Part shown: one piece after another, positions 1 to 8,413 of the stretch
How positions within the stretch are numbered: the first letter of the stretch is position 1
Layout of the letters: each line of letters opens with the position of its first letter
Assembly: GCA_039030075.1 (NCBI GenBank)
Contig: JBCCEW010000010.1
Coordinates: 62,001-126,000 of the forward strand
Length of the DNA: 64,000 nucleotides
Direction of reading: 5' to 3'
Origin: Myxococcota bacterium
GTDB lineage: Bacteria > Myxococcota_A > UBA9160 > SMWR01
Notes under the pieces: model-generated
Told to the model about the DNA's origin: nothing
Database searches by the model: none
The model's input: the letters and a program-made list of their open reading frames with translations, nothing else
Translations under genes and position numbers: made by a program

Positions 1-928
1 CGGCCGGATCCCCGCGTACCTCTTTCCGGTAGAGCTCGAAGTTCTGGTGCGCGAAGGCGATCTGGGCCCCGAAGAGCACGACGGCCCAGAAGACGTACAT
101 CCAGGCGAAGAGCAGCGGGATCAGCGCGAAGCCGCCGAAGAACATCTCCGCCCGCGCCAGCCCGACGCTGAACTCGATGTAGATCGCCTGCACGATCGTG
201 ACGGCGATGCCCGCCACCACCCCGCCGATGGCGGCCGAGACTTGATTCACGCGTGTGTTCGGCAGGAACCAGTAGAGGAAGGTGAAGGTGATCGAGAGCA
301 GGAAGACGGGCACCAGGGCCCCGCCGAGATCGTCGAGCCAGCGGAGCGCCGGGACCTCGAAGAGCCAGGTAGACGCCCACCTCGTGCGCAAGGTCGTCGC
401 GAGGGAGAGCGCCACACCGGTGAGCACCGGCGCGACGATCAGCACGGCCAGGTAGTCGGAGAAGCGGCGCAGCCAGCTGCGCCCTGCGGCGACGCCCCAG
501 ATGTCGTTCAGCGTGCTCTCGATGCTGCTGATCGCGAGCACCGTGGTCAGGAAGAGCACGCCGGCACCGAGGGTCCCGATGCTCGCGAAGTCGACCCCCT
601 CGATGACGCCGCGGATCTGTGCGGCCGCGCCCGGCGCCCCGGCGGCGAGGGTGCCCACCACCCAGTCGACGAAGGTCCCGCTGCCCACGCCGACCGCGCT
701 GGCGATCGCGACGGCCACCGCCAGCAGCGGCACCACCGAGAGCACCGTGAAGTAGGTGAGCGCGCTGGCGCGCAGGAGCAGCTGGTCGCGGACGAAGCCC
801 TCGCCGAGCATGATCGAGAACTGCAGAAAGCGCAGTGCCGAGAGCCGGGAGCGCTCCTCGGGCTCGATCTCCCAGAGCTTGTGGGAGAGGAAGTCGCGGA
901 TTCGCGCGGGCCAGTCGAGCCACTTCAC
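1..928 (-). CDS. YihY/BrkB family inner-membrane protein (3' end cut by window edge)
   Basis: This frame is open from a GTG at 928 to the left edge, giving about 309 residues with the C-terminus outside the window. After a short charged N-terminus it reads as a polytopic membrane protein with several hydrophobic helices separated by short loops. The opening segment SALTYFTVLSVVPLLAVAVA and the later RVNQVSAAIGGVVAG and IEFSVGLARAEMFFGG segments are typical of the YihY/BrkB family, once misnamed ribonuclease BN. Function in this family is not settled; transport or envelope roles are proposed. The GTG start overlaps the TGA stop of the helix-hairpin-helix gene (GTGA, 925-928), so it is the third gene of a lysC-led operon. 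The family call is firm; the substrate is unknown. Confidence 0.85.
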   Translation of the reverse strand, partial: MKWLDWPARIRDFLSHKLWEIEPEERSRLSALRFLQFSIMLGEGFVRDQLLLRASALTYFTVLSVVPLLAVAVAIASAVGVGSGTFVDWVVGTLAAGAPGAAAQIRGVIEGVDFASIGTLGAGVLFLTTVLAISSIESTLNDIWGVAAGRSWLRRFSDYLAVLIVAPVLTGVALSLATTLRTRWASTWLFEVPALRWLDDLGGALVPVFLLSITFTFLYWFLPNTRVNQVSAAIGGVVAGIAVTIVQAIYIEFSVGLARAEMFFGGFALIPLLFAWMYVFWAVVLFGAQIAFAHQNFELYRKEVRGDPA

Positions 929-1404
929 GGCGCTGTCGCCTCCCCGCCCCCTGGTTTCGGCCGTCGCACGCCAGCGCTGGAGCCGCCGTCGGGTTCCGGA
1001 AACGCCAGCCAGTCTGCCATGCGTTCGAGCGTCACGGGCCCGATGCCAGGAACCCGCGCGAGGTCCGCCAGCCGCTCGTACGGTCCGGTGGCCCGCCCCG
1101 CCACGATGGCGGCCGCCCGCGCCGGACCGATGCCCGGAAGCGCCTCGAGTGCCCCTGCCGTGGCCTGATTGGGATCCAGCCCCTGGCCGAAGAGCGCGCG
1201 CGCGGGGCCACGCAGCGGTGGACCCGCCGGGTCGCCGCAGCCCACCGCGGTGCTCCCGTCGGGGTTGCCCGCCTGCTCGAAGGGCGCGGCGCAGGGGTCC
1301 AGGGGCGTGACGCCCTCGGGTCCCTGGCTGACGTGTACGAGGGCCCAGGCCGAGAGCGCCAACCACCAGGCGCCCCGCGCGGCGTGGGACGAGGGACGCC
1401 TCAG
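925..1404 (-). CDS. ComEA-like helix-hairpin-helix protein with N-terminal hydrophobic segment
   Basis: This is a roughly 159-residue protein. Its C-terminal half carries a pair of helix-hairpin-helix motifs: ALEALPGIGPARAAAIVAGR, then LARVPGIGPVTLERM. Each has the GIG hairpin typical of ComEA-type sequence-independent DNA-binding domains. The N-terminus (RRPSSHAARG followed by WWLALSAWALVHV) looks like a signal peptide or membrane anchor, so the domain may face the periplasm as in competence proteins. The start is uncertain: no ATG or GTG lies in frame. Candidates are a CTG overlapping the lysC TGA (1404) and a TTG at 1362. The gene sits between lysC and the YihY gene and overlaps both. The DNA-binding fold is clear; a role in DNA uptake is only an inference from the family. 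Confidence 0.7.
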   Translation of the reverse strand: MRRPSSHAARGAWWLALSAWALVHVSQGPEGVTPLDPCAAPFEQAGNPDGSTAVGCGDPAGPPLRGPARALFGQGLDPNQATAGALEALPGIGPARAAAIVAGRATGPYERLADLARVPGIGPVTLERMADWLAFPEPDGGSSAGVRRPKPGGGEATAP

Positions 1405-2642
1405 GACTCGGCCACCGGCTCGGCGGCGCCGGCTTCCACGAAGGCCGCGTGCAGCGCGCGCACCGCCAGCTCGGTGTATTTCTCTTCGACCACCACCGAC
1501 ACCTTGATCTCGCTGGTGGAGATGAGCTGGATGTTGATGGCTTCGTCGGCGAGCACCTGGAACATCTTGCTCGCGACGCCCGCGTGATCCTTCATGCCCA
1601 GGCCCACCACCGAGATCTTGGCGATCTCCGGATCGCCGTCGACGGCCACCGCACCCAGTTCGCTGCAGGTGCGCGTCGTGACTTCGAGCGAATGGGTGTA
1701 GGCGTCCCGGGGCACGGTGAAGGTGAGGTCCGTCGCGCCATCCTGCGAGAGGTTCTGAATGATCATGTCGACCACCACCCCATCGCCCGAGAGCGGCGAA
1801 AACACCTTCGCGGCGATTCCCGGTACGTCCTTCACGCCGCGCACGCGGATCTTCGCCTCGTTGCGGTTGTAGGTGACGCCGGAGACGACCAGCTGCTCCA
1901 TCACTTCCTCCTCCGGGACCACCCACGTGCCCGTCGTGCGCTCGAAGGACGACCGCACGTGGAGCGGAACGCCGTAGCGCATCGCGAACCGGACGGAGCG
2001 GATCTGCAAGACCTTCGCTCCCAGGCTCGCCATTTCGATCATCTCGTCGTAGCTCACGCGCTCGAGCTTGCGCGCGGCGGGCACGATCCGCGGGTCGGTC
2101 GTGTAGACCCCTTCGACATCGGTGTAGATCTCACAGACGTCGGCCTCGAGGGCGGCGGCCACGGCGACGGCCGTGGTATCCGATCCGCCGCGTCCGAGCG
2201 TCGTGATGTTCGCGTCGTCGTCGATTCCCTGGAAGCCGGCGAGCACCGCGACTTCGCCGCGGGCGAAGGTCTCGCGAAGGACGGCGGTATCGACCGATTC
2301 GATCCGGGCGCGGGTGTGGGCGCCATCGGTGCGCATGCCCATCTGCCAGCCGGTGAACGAGCGTGCCGGCTGGCCGAGCTGCTCGAGGGCCATCGAGAGC
2401 AGCGCGATCGTGACCTGCTCCCCCGTCGAGACGAGCACGTCGTACTCGCGCGGGCTGGGCACCTCGCCGCCGAGCTCGCGGGCTAGCGCCACCAGGTGGT
2501 CGGTCTGGCCGCTCATCGCCGACACGACGACGGCGACCTGATTGCCTTCCTTGACGGTCTCGGCCACACGCGTCGCGACGTTTCGGATGCGCTCCGCATC
2601 GCCCACACTCGTGCCGCCGTACTTCTGGACCACCAGAGCCAC
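1401..2642 (-). CDS. lysC: aspartate kinase
   Basis: It phosphorylates L-aspartate in the first step toward lysine, threonine and methionine. The 413-residue protein starts with VVQKYGGTSVGDAERI, the kinase signature, and has the substrate motif FQGIDDDANITTLGRGGSDT near residue 160 and the YTDVEGVYTTDPRIV segment. Two C-terminal ACT domains follow: the first around VKDVPGIAAKVFSPL, the second around MKDHAGVASKMFQVLADEAIN, which ends ISTSEIKVSVVV, a pattern typical of feedback-regulated enzymes. I chose the GTG at 2642 because an AGGAGGAG Shine-Dalgarno lies 8 bases upstream; the ATG at 2669 would place that site inside the gene. It leads a minus-strand operon and is divergent from the dehydrogenase at 2873. 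In many delta-proteobacteria it follows tsaE directly, but here about 14 kb separates them. Confidence 0.96.
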   Translation of the reverse strand: MALVVQKYGGTSVGDAERIRNVATRVAETVKEGNQVAVVVSAMSGQTDHLVALARELGGEVPSPREYDVLVSTGEQVTIALLSMALEQLGQPARSFTGWQMGMRTDGAHTRARIESVDTAVLRETFARGEVAVLAGFQGIDDDANITTLGRGGSDTTAVAVAAALEADVCEIYTDVEGVYTTDPRIVPAARKLERVSYDEMIEMASLGAKVLQIRSVRFAMRYGVPLHVRSSFERTTGTWVVPEEEVMEQLVVSGVTYNRNEAKIRVRGVKDVPGIAAKVFSPLSGDGVVVDMIIQNLSQDGATDLTFTVPRDAYTHSLEVTTRTCSELGAVAVDGDPEIAKISVVGLGMKDHAGVASKMFQVLADEAINIQLISTSEIKVSVVVEEKYTELAVRALHAAFVEAGAAEPVAES

Positions 2643-2872
2643 GTCGTGACTCCTCCTCTGCGAGACCATCTGAAGGGGGAATTTCGAGCAGAATCCCGGA
2701 CCGGAGGCCTGGGCACCCGAGCGGCGTAGCTTCGCACGAGACGGGTCGCGCCGCGAGCGGCGCCCGAGGCCGCAGGAGCCGCCACGCGGTCAAGTCGCCC
2801 CCACCGGCGATCCGACAAGGAAGGCCCAGCTCGGAGGCCCCTGCGACCTTCGGCAGCCGCCCGAGAGGCCCG

Positions 2873-3988
2873 ATGCCCGACCGCGCCACACCCCATCGCT
2901 TCCCCGATTCGGGATCCACCGCGGGCGCGACCGGGTTGTTCGAGCACCCGGAATTCGACGGCCACGAGCAGGTCGTCTTCTGCCACGACCCCGAGGCCGA
3001 CCTGCGGGCGGTGATTGCGATCCACAGCACCCGCCTCGGGCCCGCCGCCGGTGGCTGCCGGATGTACGACTACGCGTCCGTCGAGGACGCGGTGCACGAC
3101 GTATTGCGCCTGTCCCACGGCATGACCTTGAAGAGTGCGGTCGCGGGACTGCCTCTCGGAGGGGGCAAGGGCGTGATCCTTGCCGACCCGCGCGCGCCCG
3201 GGAAGGCCGAACGGCTGCGCGCCTTCGGGCGACACGTGCAGCGCCTGGCCGGGCAGTACTGGACGGCGATGGATGTGGGCGTCGGGCCGGCGGACGTCGA
3301 AGGCATGGTCGACGTGTGCGACTACGTCTTTACCTGCACCTCCCACTATCCCGACGGCTTCGATCCGTCCCAGTTCACCTCGCTGGGCGGCTTCACCGGG
3401 ATCCGCGCGGTCGCCGCGCACGCCTTCGGAAAGGATGACCTCGAAGGCCTGCGGGTCGCCGTGCAGGGGGTCGGCAGCACGGGCCGCGATCTGTGTCGCC
3501 AGCTCCATGCCGCCGGCACCCGTCTCGTCGTCGCGGACGTCGACCCCGCGGCCACGGCGTACGCAGTCGACCACTTCGACGCGATCCCCGCCGAGCCCGA
3601 CGCGATCTACGACCAGGACGTCGACATCTTCGCGCCGTGTGCACTCGGCGGCGTCATCAACGACGCCACCCTGCCCCGCCTCCGCGCGCGGGCCGTCTGC
3701 GGTCTCGCGAACAACCAGCTCGCCGAGCCCCGACACGGCGAAGAGTTGCGCCGTCGCGGCATCCTCTACGCCCCGGACTTCGTGGTCAACGCAGGGGGCA
3801 TGATCGGAGCGTCGCGCATCATCTATGCGGAGATGGACCGCGAGCGGTCCTTCCAACAGATCCACGGGATCGCCGACACCCTGCGCGAGATCTTCGAGCG
3901 CGCCGACCGGAGCGAACGTGCCCCCGAGACGGTCGCCCTGGACGTGGCGCAGGAGGCCCTGGAGCGCGCCTCAGAGACCGGCAACTAG
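2873..3988 (+). CDS. Glu/Leu/Phe/Val dehydrogenase, leucine/valine type
   Basis: A 371-residue NAD-dependent amino-acid dehydrogenase that interconverts a branched-chain amino acid and its 2-oxo acid with ammonia. The N-terminal domain has GPAAGGCRMYDY, the substrate lysine in MTLKSAVAGLPLGGGKG (K87) and the catalytic lysine K99. The C-terminal Rossmann domain has GVGSTGRDLCRQL and the downstream FAPCALGGVIND and ANNQLAEP motifs. The length and the GLFEHPEFDGHEQVVF opening match leucine/phenylalanine/valine dehydrogenases rather than the longer glutamate dehydrogenases. It stands alone on the plus strand. The 230-bp gap to lysC (2643-2872) must hold both divergent promoters; I see no clear -35/-10 pair there. 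Substrate preference cannot be read from sequence. Confidence 0.92.
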   Translation: MPDRATPHRFPDSGSTAGATGLFEHPEFDGHEQVVFCHDPEADLRAVIAIHSTRLGPAAGGCRMYDYASVEDAVHDVLRLSHGMTLKSAVAGLPLGGGKGVILADPRAPGKAERLRAFGRHVQRLAGQYWTAMDVGVGPADVEGMVDVCDYVFTCTSHYPDGFDPSQFTSLGGFTGIRAVAAHAFGKDDLEGLRVAVQGVGSTGRDLCRQLHAAGTRLVVADVDPAATAYAVDHFDAIPAEPDAIYDQDVDIFAPCALGGVINDATLPRLRARAVCGLANNQLAEPRHGEELRRRGILYAPDFVVNAGGMIGASRIIYAEMDRERSFQQIHGIADTLREIFERADRSERAPETVALDVAQEALERASETGN

Positions 3989-4074
3989 GCCCACCAGCCA
4001 TTCAACTCCGGCCGGGATTCGGCCGATTCAAGGGCTGGAACGGCGCTCGGAGCGCCGAGGGGTCCAGCGAAGCG

Positions 4075-5655
4075 ATGCACGAGCGAGATCGGGAGTCCCA
4101 GGCAGGGGCCACCGGGACGGTCCCGTCCGTCCCGAGCGCAACCGTGCAGTCGGACGCGATCGACCCGTTCTCGCCCCGCTCCGACCTCCACTTCCGCCAG
4201 ACGTCGGTCCGAGGCGGCTCTCACACCATGCTCGCCCAAGGGGTGAAGTACGGCGTGGACGTCGTCGCGATCATGGTTTTCGCGCGGCTGCTCCAGCCCG
4301 AGGATTTCGGCCTGATCGCCATGGTCACGGCCGTGGTGGGCTTCCTCGCGATCTTCAAGGACGCGGGCCTCACCTTCGCCACCGTGCAGCGCGAAGAGAT
4401 CCACGAGGCCCAGGTCAGCGGCCTTTTCTGGATCAACGTGAGCGTCGGTGTGTTGCTCGCGGGCGGCGCCGCAGCCGTGAGCCCCAGGGTCGCGGGGTTC
4501 TTCGGCGACCCGCGGCTGGTGGGGCTCACCTGGGCGTTGGCCGGATCCCTGGCCCTCGCCGGGCTCGAGGCCCAGCACGCGGCCCTCCTCCGGCGCCAGA
4601 TGCGCTTCGGTACGGTCGCGACGATCCAGACGGTGTCTCAGCTGGTCGGTACGGCCGCCGGGCTCGGCGCCGCCTTCGCCGGTCTGGGCGTCTGGTCCCT
4701 GGTGGTGCGCACGCTCGCGACCGCGGCCCTCTCCTGGATCGCCACCTGGATCGCGTTGCCCTGGCGACCGCTCGCGCCGTGGCACGCGCGAGACGTCGGC
4801 CCCCTTCTCCGGTTCGGCGGTTGGGTCAGTGCCTTCGGTGCCTTCAACCACGTCGGGCGCAACCTGGACAACGTCCTGATCGGCCGGTTCTTCGGCGGCG
4901 CCGCACTCGGGCTCTACACGAAGGCCTACGCGTTGTTGCTCCTACCCGTCCAGATGATCAACACGCCGGTGAGCGCCGTCGCGATCCCCGCGCTTTCCCG
5001 ACTGCGCGCGAATCCGGAGCACGCCCTCCGCTACTACTACCGCGCGCTCGCGATGGTCGCGTCGCTTGCGATGCCGGTCGTCACTTTTCTGGCGGCCGTG
5101 TCCGACAGTTTCGTGTTGACGCTGCTCGGCCCCCAATGGAGCGACGCCGCCGGACTCTTCCGCATCCTCGCGATCCCGGCGTTCATCGGCACCCTCAACG
5201 TCGCGACCGGCTGGGTGTTCTTGTCCGAGGGCCGGGTCCGCCAACAGTTCGTGGCGGGCGTGGCCAACACGCTCGTCGGCAGCGCCGCGATCGTGATCGG
5301 TCTCCAGTGGGGCGTCGTCGGCGTCGCCTGGGCCCTCGCGATCAGCGCTCTGATCCGCCGTCCGCCCACCATCTGGTACTGCTACCGCGGGACGCCGTAC
5401 CGCGTGTCGGGTCTCCTCACCGCCGTGTGGCGACCCGCCTGCGCCGCGGGAGTTTCAGGCGCGCTGGCCGCGATCGCGCATGCACTCCTGGCTGCCGAAC
5501 TGCCCGCCCCGGTCGTGCTCGTCATCGCGGGACCACTGTTCGCGCTCAGCTATCTCGCCGCGCTCTACACGCTGCCCGGTGGGCGCGCCTGGGTGGGGGA
5601 CTGGCTCGGCAACTTGCGCTGGTTGCGTTCCTCACCCGCACAGGTGGCCGCATGA
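4075..5655 (+). CDS. WzxC-like polysaccharide/lipid-linked oligosaccharide flippase
   Basis: A 526-residue integral membrane protein of the MATE-like polysaccharide exporter superfamily. After a roughly 45-residue hydrophilic N-terminus come about a dozen hydrophobic helices. FARLLQPEDFGLIAMVTAVV, DAGLTFATVQREE and LDNVLIGRFFGGAALGLYTKAY are the characteristic WzxC/AmsL-type segments. Such proteins move undecaprenyl-linked sugar units to the outer face of the inner membrane. It is the first gene of the plus-strand half of the glycan island and overlaps the next gene by ATGA (5652-5655). The start at 4075 is the first ATG after the preceding stop. No dedicated polymerase or ligase was recognised in the window, so the exported unit cannot be defined. 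Confidence 0.88.
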   Translation: MHERDRESQAGATGTVPSVPSATVQSDAIDPFSPRSDLHFRQTSVRGGSHTMLAQGVKYGVDVVAIMVFARLLQPEDFGLIAMVTAVVGFLAIFKDAGLTFATVQREEIHEAQVSGLFWINVSVGVLLAGGAAAVSPRVAGFFGDPRLVGLTWALAGSLALAGLEAQHAALLRRQMRFGTVATIQTVSQLVGTAAGLGAAFAGLGVWSLVVRTLATAALSWIATWIALPWRPLAPWHARDVGPLLRFGGWVSAFGAFNHVGRNLDNVLIGRFFGGAALGLYTKAYALLLLPVQMINTPVSAVAIPALSRLRANPEHALRYYYRALAMVASLAMPVVTFLAAVSDSFVLTLLGPQWSDAAGLFRILAIPAFIGTLNVATGWVFLSEGRVRQQFVAGVANTLVGSAAIVIGLQWGVVGVAWALAISALIRRPPTIWYCYRGTPYRVSGLLTAVWRPACAAGVSGALAAIAHALLAAELPAPVVLVIAGPLFALSYLAALYTLPGGRAWVGDWLGNLRWLRSSPAQVAA

Positions 5656-7328
5656 GCGGAGCGACGGTCGCGATCGTGCCGGTTCGGGGTGGCTCCGTGG
5701 GAATCCCCCGCAAGAACGCCCGCCTCCTGTGTGGGAAGCCTCTGCTTGCCTACTGCCTCGAGGCAGCGCGCGCCGCGCGATCGATCGACGCCCTCTACGT
5801 CTCCACGGACGACCCCGAGCTCGCCGAGATCGCCCGGCGCTTCGGAGCCGAGGTGCTGGAACGACCCGCCGCGCTGGCGGGCCCGGACTCCACTCTCGAC
5901 GAGGTGATCGTGGATGCAGTGCCGCGCATCGAAGCGTCCGGCACGCCGGTCGGCCATGTCGTCACGCTGCAGGCGACCTCCCCTCTGCTGCGCCCCGCCA
6001 CGATCGACCGCGCGGTCGCGGCGTGTCGCGAGCAGGCCCTCGACACCGTGCTCAGCGTGGTCGATGCCCGGCACCTCCACTGGACCCAGACCCAGAACGG
6101 CGACTTCTCTCCCCTCTACGCGGCGCGGGTCAACCGACAGCAGCTCCCGGCTCAGTTCCGCGAGACCGGTGGTGTCGTCGTGTGCCGCCGCGAGATCCTC
6201 GACACCGGCAGCCGCTTCGGCACGCGCGTCTCGGCAGTCGAGCTGGGCGCCACCGAGTCCCTCGACATCGACGATCGCTTCGACTGGTGGCTGGCCGAGA
6301 AGTCCCTACAGCGTCGTCGGATCGCCTTCCGGGTGGTCGGCAACCGCGAGACGGGGCTCGGCCACGCCTACCGCGCCCTCACCCTCGCCGATCGCCTGAT
6401 CGATCACGAGCTCCACTTCTTCGTGCGACCCGACCACGGTCTGGCCGCCCAGCGGATCGAGACGCGGCGGCACCCCGTCCACGTCGTCGGTCAGTCGGAA
6501 GAACTCGAGGCGCTGCGCGCCTGCGCGCCCGATCTGATCGTGAACGACGTCCTCGACACCACCAAGCGCGAGATGGAAGCGTTCCGCAGCCTCGGGGCGG
6601 CGGTGGTGAACTTCGAGGACCTCGGGCCGGGCGCGGCGTTGGCCGACGCCGTGGTGAACGCCCTGTACGACGTCCCCGGCGGCGGTTTCGATGGGAACGT
6701 CCATCAAGGCGTCTCCCACTGCGTGCTGCGCGACGAGTTCTACAGCGTCGAACCGATCGCCGTGCGCGAAGACGTCCGCGAAGTGCTGGTGCTCTTCGGC
6801 GGCACCGATCCGAACGACCTGACGGCGCGCTGCCTGCCGTGGATCGACGCCCTCCCCGGCGACTGGCGCCTCACCGTGGTCTCTGGTTTCGGTTATCCGC
6901 GACCGGAAGCGCTCCGGGCCATCGCGGCAGACCTGCGCCACGACACGGAAGTCGTGGTCGATACGCCGATCGTGAGCCGCTACATGGCGCGTGCCGACAT
7001 CGCGATCACCAGCGCGGGCCGCACGGTCTTCGAACTCGCGAGTCTCGGCGTGCCGATGCTCGTGATCCCGCAGAATGCCCGCGAGTGCCAGCATCGCTTC
7101 GCGCTCGAGTCGCCCGGCGTCGTCTCGCTGCCCCCGGCGCACGACCTCGACCCGCTGGAATTCAGCGGTGCGCTCCACGAGCTCCTCTCCGACCACGCCC
7201 TGCGGCAGCAGCTCCACACGGCGCTGCTCGCAGCCGACATCCGCGGGGGCATCGATCGCACCCTCGACGTACTCGAAGGCGCGCTGCGCGTCGCTCCCAA
7301 GCCCCGCGAAAGGCAGGAACCCGTATGA
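5652..7328 (+). CDS. bifunctional CMP-nonulosonate cytidylyltransferase / PseG-like sugar-nucleotide hydrolase
   Basis: A 558-residue fusion. Residues 1-220 form a NeuA/PseF-type cytidylyltransferase that activates a nonulosonic acid with CTP: IVPVRGGSVGIPRKN at the N-terminus, LQATSPLLR at 106-114 and LDIDDRFDWW near 205. Residues 222-558 resemble PseG, which removes UDP from a 2,4-diacetamido-trideoxyhexose just before the NeuB-type condensation. The GLGHAYR motif at 235-241 carries the expected catalytic His238, and FGGTDPND and TSAGRTVFELASLGVP are GT-B-type nucleotide-binding segments. Fusing the steps before and after the synthase is economical because the synthase is the next gene, overlapping by ATGA. 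The PseG half favours a pseudaminic-type product over sialic acid. No PseB, PseC or PseH homologue was recognised in this window. Confidence 0.87.
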   Translation: MSGATVAIVPVRGGSVGIPRKNARLLCGKPLLAYCLEAARAARSIDALYVSTDDPELAEIARRFGAEVLERPAALAGPDSTLDEVIVDAVPRIEASGTPVGHVVTLQATSPLLRPATIDRAVAACREQALDTVLSVVDARHLHWTQTQNGDFSPLYAARVNRQQLPAQFRETGGVVVCRREILDTGSRFGTRVSAVELGATESLDIDDRFDWWLAEKSLQRRRIAFRVVGNRETGLGHAYRALTLADRLIDHELHFFVRPDHGLAAQRIETRRHPVHVVGQSEELEALRACAPDLIVNDVLDTTKREMEAFRSLGAAVVNFEDLGPGAALADAVVNALYDVPGGGFDGNVHQGVSHCVLRDEFYSVEPIAVREDVREVLVLFGGTDPNDLTARCLPWIDALPGDWRLTVVSGFGYPRPEALRAIAADLRHDTEVVVDTPIVSRYMARADIAITSAGRTVFELASLGVPMLVIPQNARECQHRFALESPGVVSLPPAHDLDPLEFSGALHELLSDHALRQQLHTALLAADIRGGIDRTLDVLEGALRVAPKPRERQEPV

Positions 7329-8410
7329 AGCTCGCGCAGATCGGCCCGGTCGCGCTCACGCCCGAGCGCCCCTTCGTGATCGCCGAAGCCGGCGTCAACC
7401 ACGAGGGATCGCTGGCACGGGCGATCGAGATGGTCGACGCCGCCGCCGACGCCGGTGCCGACATGATCAAGTTCCAGAGCTATAAGGCCGGCCGCCTCGC
7501 CAGCGTCCACAGTCCGGCCTATTGGGACCGGACCGCAGAGCCCGCCGAGAGCCAGTACGCCCTGTTCCAGCGCTACGACGCGCTCGACGTCGTTGACTAC
7601 GAGAAGCTCGCCGAACGCTGCGAAGCGCGCGGGATCCTGTTCAGCACGACCCCCTTCGACCTCGACTTCCTCGATGCCCTCGACCCGCTGCTCGTGTGCC
7701 ACAAGGTGGCGTCGGCGGACATCACCAACCGGCCGCTCCTCGAACGGGTCGGCGCGAAGGGGAAGCCCGTGCTGCTCTCGACCGGCGCATCGACCCTCGG
7801 CGAGGCGGAAGCCGCCCTGGGTTGGCTGGAAGCGGCCGGAGCCCCCGCGGTCGCGCTGCTCCACTGCGTCCTGCAGTACCCGACCGAACCGGCGAACGCG
7901 TCGCTCGGCGCGATCCGTCACCTCGCCCAGGTGTTCCCCGACTGCACGATCGGCTGGTCCGATCACGTTCCGCCCGAAGACGCCTGCCTCGCGCTGTACC
8001 TCGCCTGGCTCGAGGGCGCTCAGATCCTCGAGAAGCACTTCACGTTGGACAAGTCGCTCCCAGGCAACGATCACTACCACGCGATGGATCCCGACGATCT
8101 CCGCGCCTTTCGCACGCGCTGTGAGCGCACGGCGCTCTTGCGTGGCGAAGCACGGAAGCGCGTGCTGCCGTGCGAGGAACCGGCCCGCGTCCAGGCGCGC
8201 CGCAGCCTGGTGCTGAACGAGGCACTCACCGCCGGGGACGTACTCCGGGAGCGCCAGCTCGTGCCGAAGCGTCCCGGCCACGGCATCTCTCCCGCGGATC
8301 TCGATCGCGTGGTGGGGCGACGCCTGGCCGTCGACAGACCTGCCGACCACGTCCTGTCGTGGGACGACCTGATGCCGCCCGCCACTCCATCGGATCTGGA
8401 GGAAGACTGA
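7325..8410 (+). CDS. N-acetylneuraminate/pseudaminate synthase family protein (NeuB/PseI/LegI)
   Basis: A 361-residue enzyme expected to condense phosphoenolpyruvate with an acetamido-hexose to make a nine-carbon nonulosonic acid. The TIM-barrel part shows VIAEAGVNHEGSLARAIEMV, DMIKFQSYKAGRLAS, STTPFDLDFLD, KVASADITN and the metal/substrate region EKHFTLDKSLPGNDHYHAMD. A C-terminal SAF/antifreeze-like domain (about 295-355, LVPKRPGHGISPADLDRVVG) closes the active site in this family. Start and stop overlap the neighbouring gene upstream (ATGA, 7325-7328); the next gene begins four bases downstream. Paired with the upstream PseG-cytidylyltransferase fusion, the likely product is a pseudaminic or related acid for surface glycan. 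The exact sugar cannot be told from the sequence. Confidence 0.92.
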   Translation: MKLAQIGPVALTPERPFVIAEAGVNHEGSLARAIEMVDAAADAGADMIKFQSYKAGRLASVHSPAYWDRTAEPAESQYALFQRYDALDVVDYEKLAERCEARGILFSTTPFDLDFLDALDPLLVCHKVASADITNRPLLERVGAKGKPVLLSTGASTLGEAEAALGWLEAAGAPAVALLHCVLQYPTEPANASLGAIRHLAQVFPDCTIGWSDHVPPEDACLALYLAWLEGAQILEKHFTLDKSLPGNDHYHAMDPDDLRAFRTRCERTALLRGEARKRVLPCEEPARVQARRSLVLNEALTAGDVLRERQLVPKRPGHGISPADLDRVVGRRLAVDRPADHVLSWDDLMPPATPSDLEED

Positions 8411-8413
8411 TTC

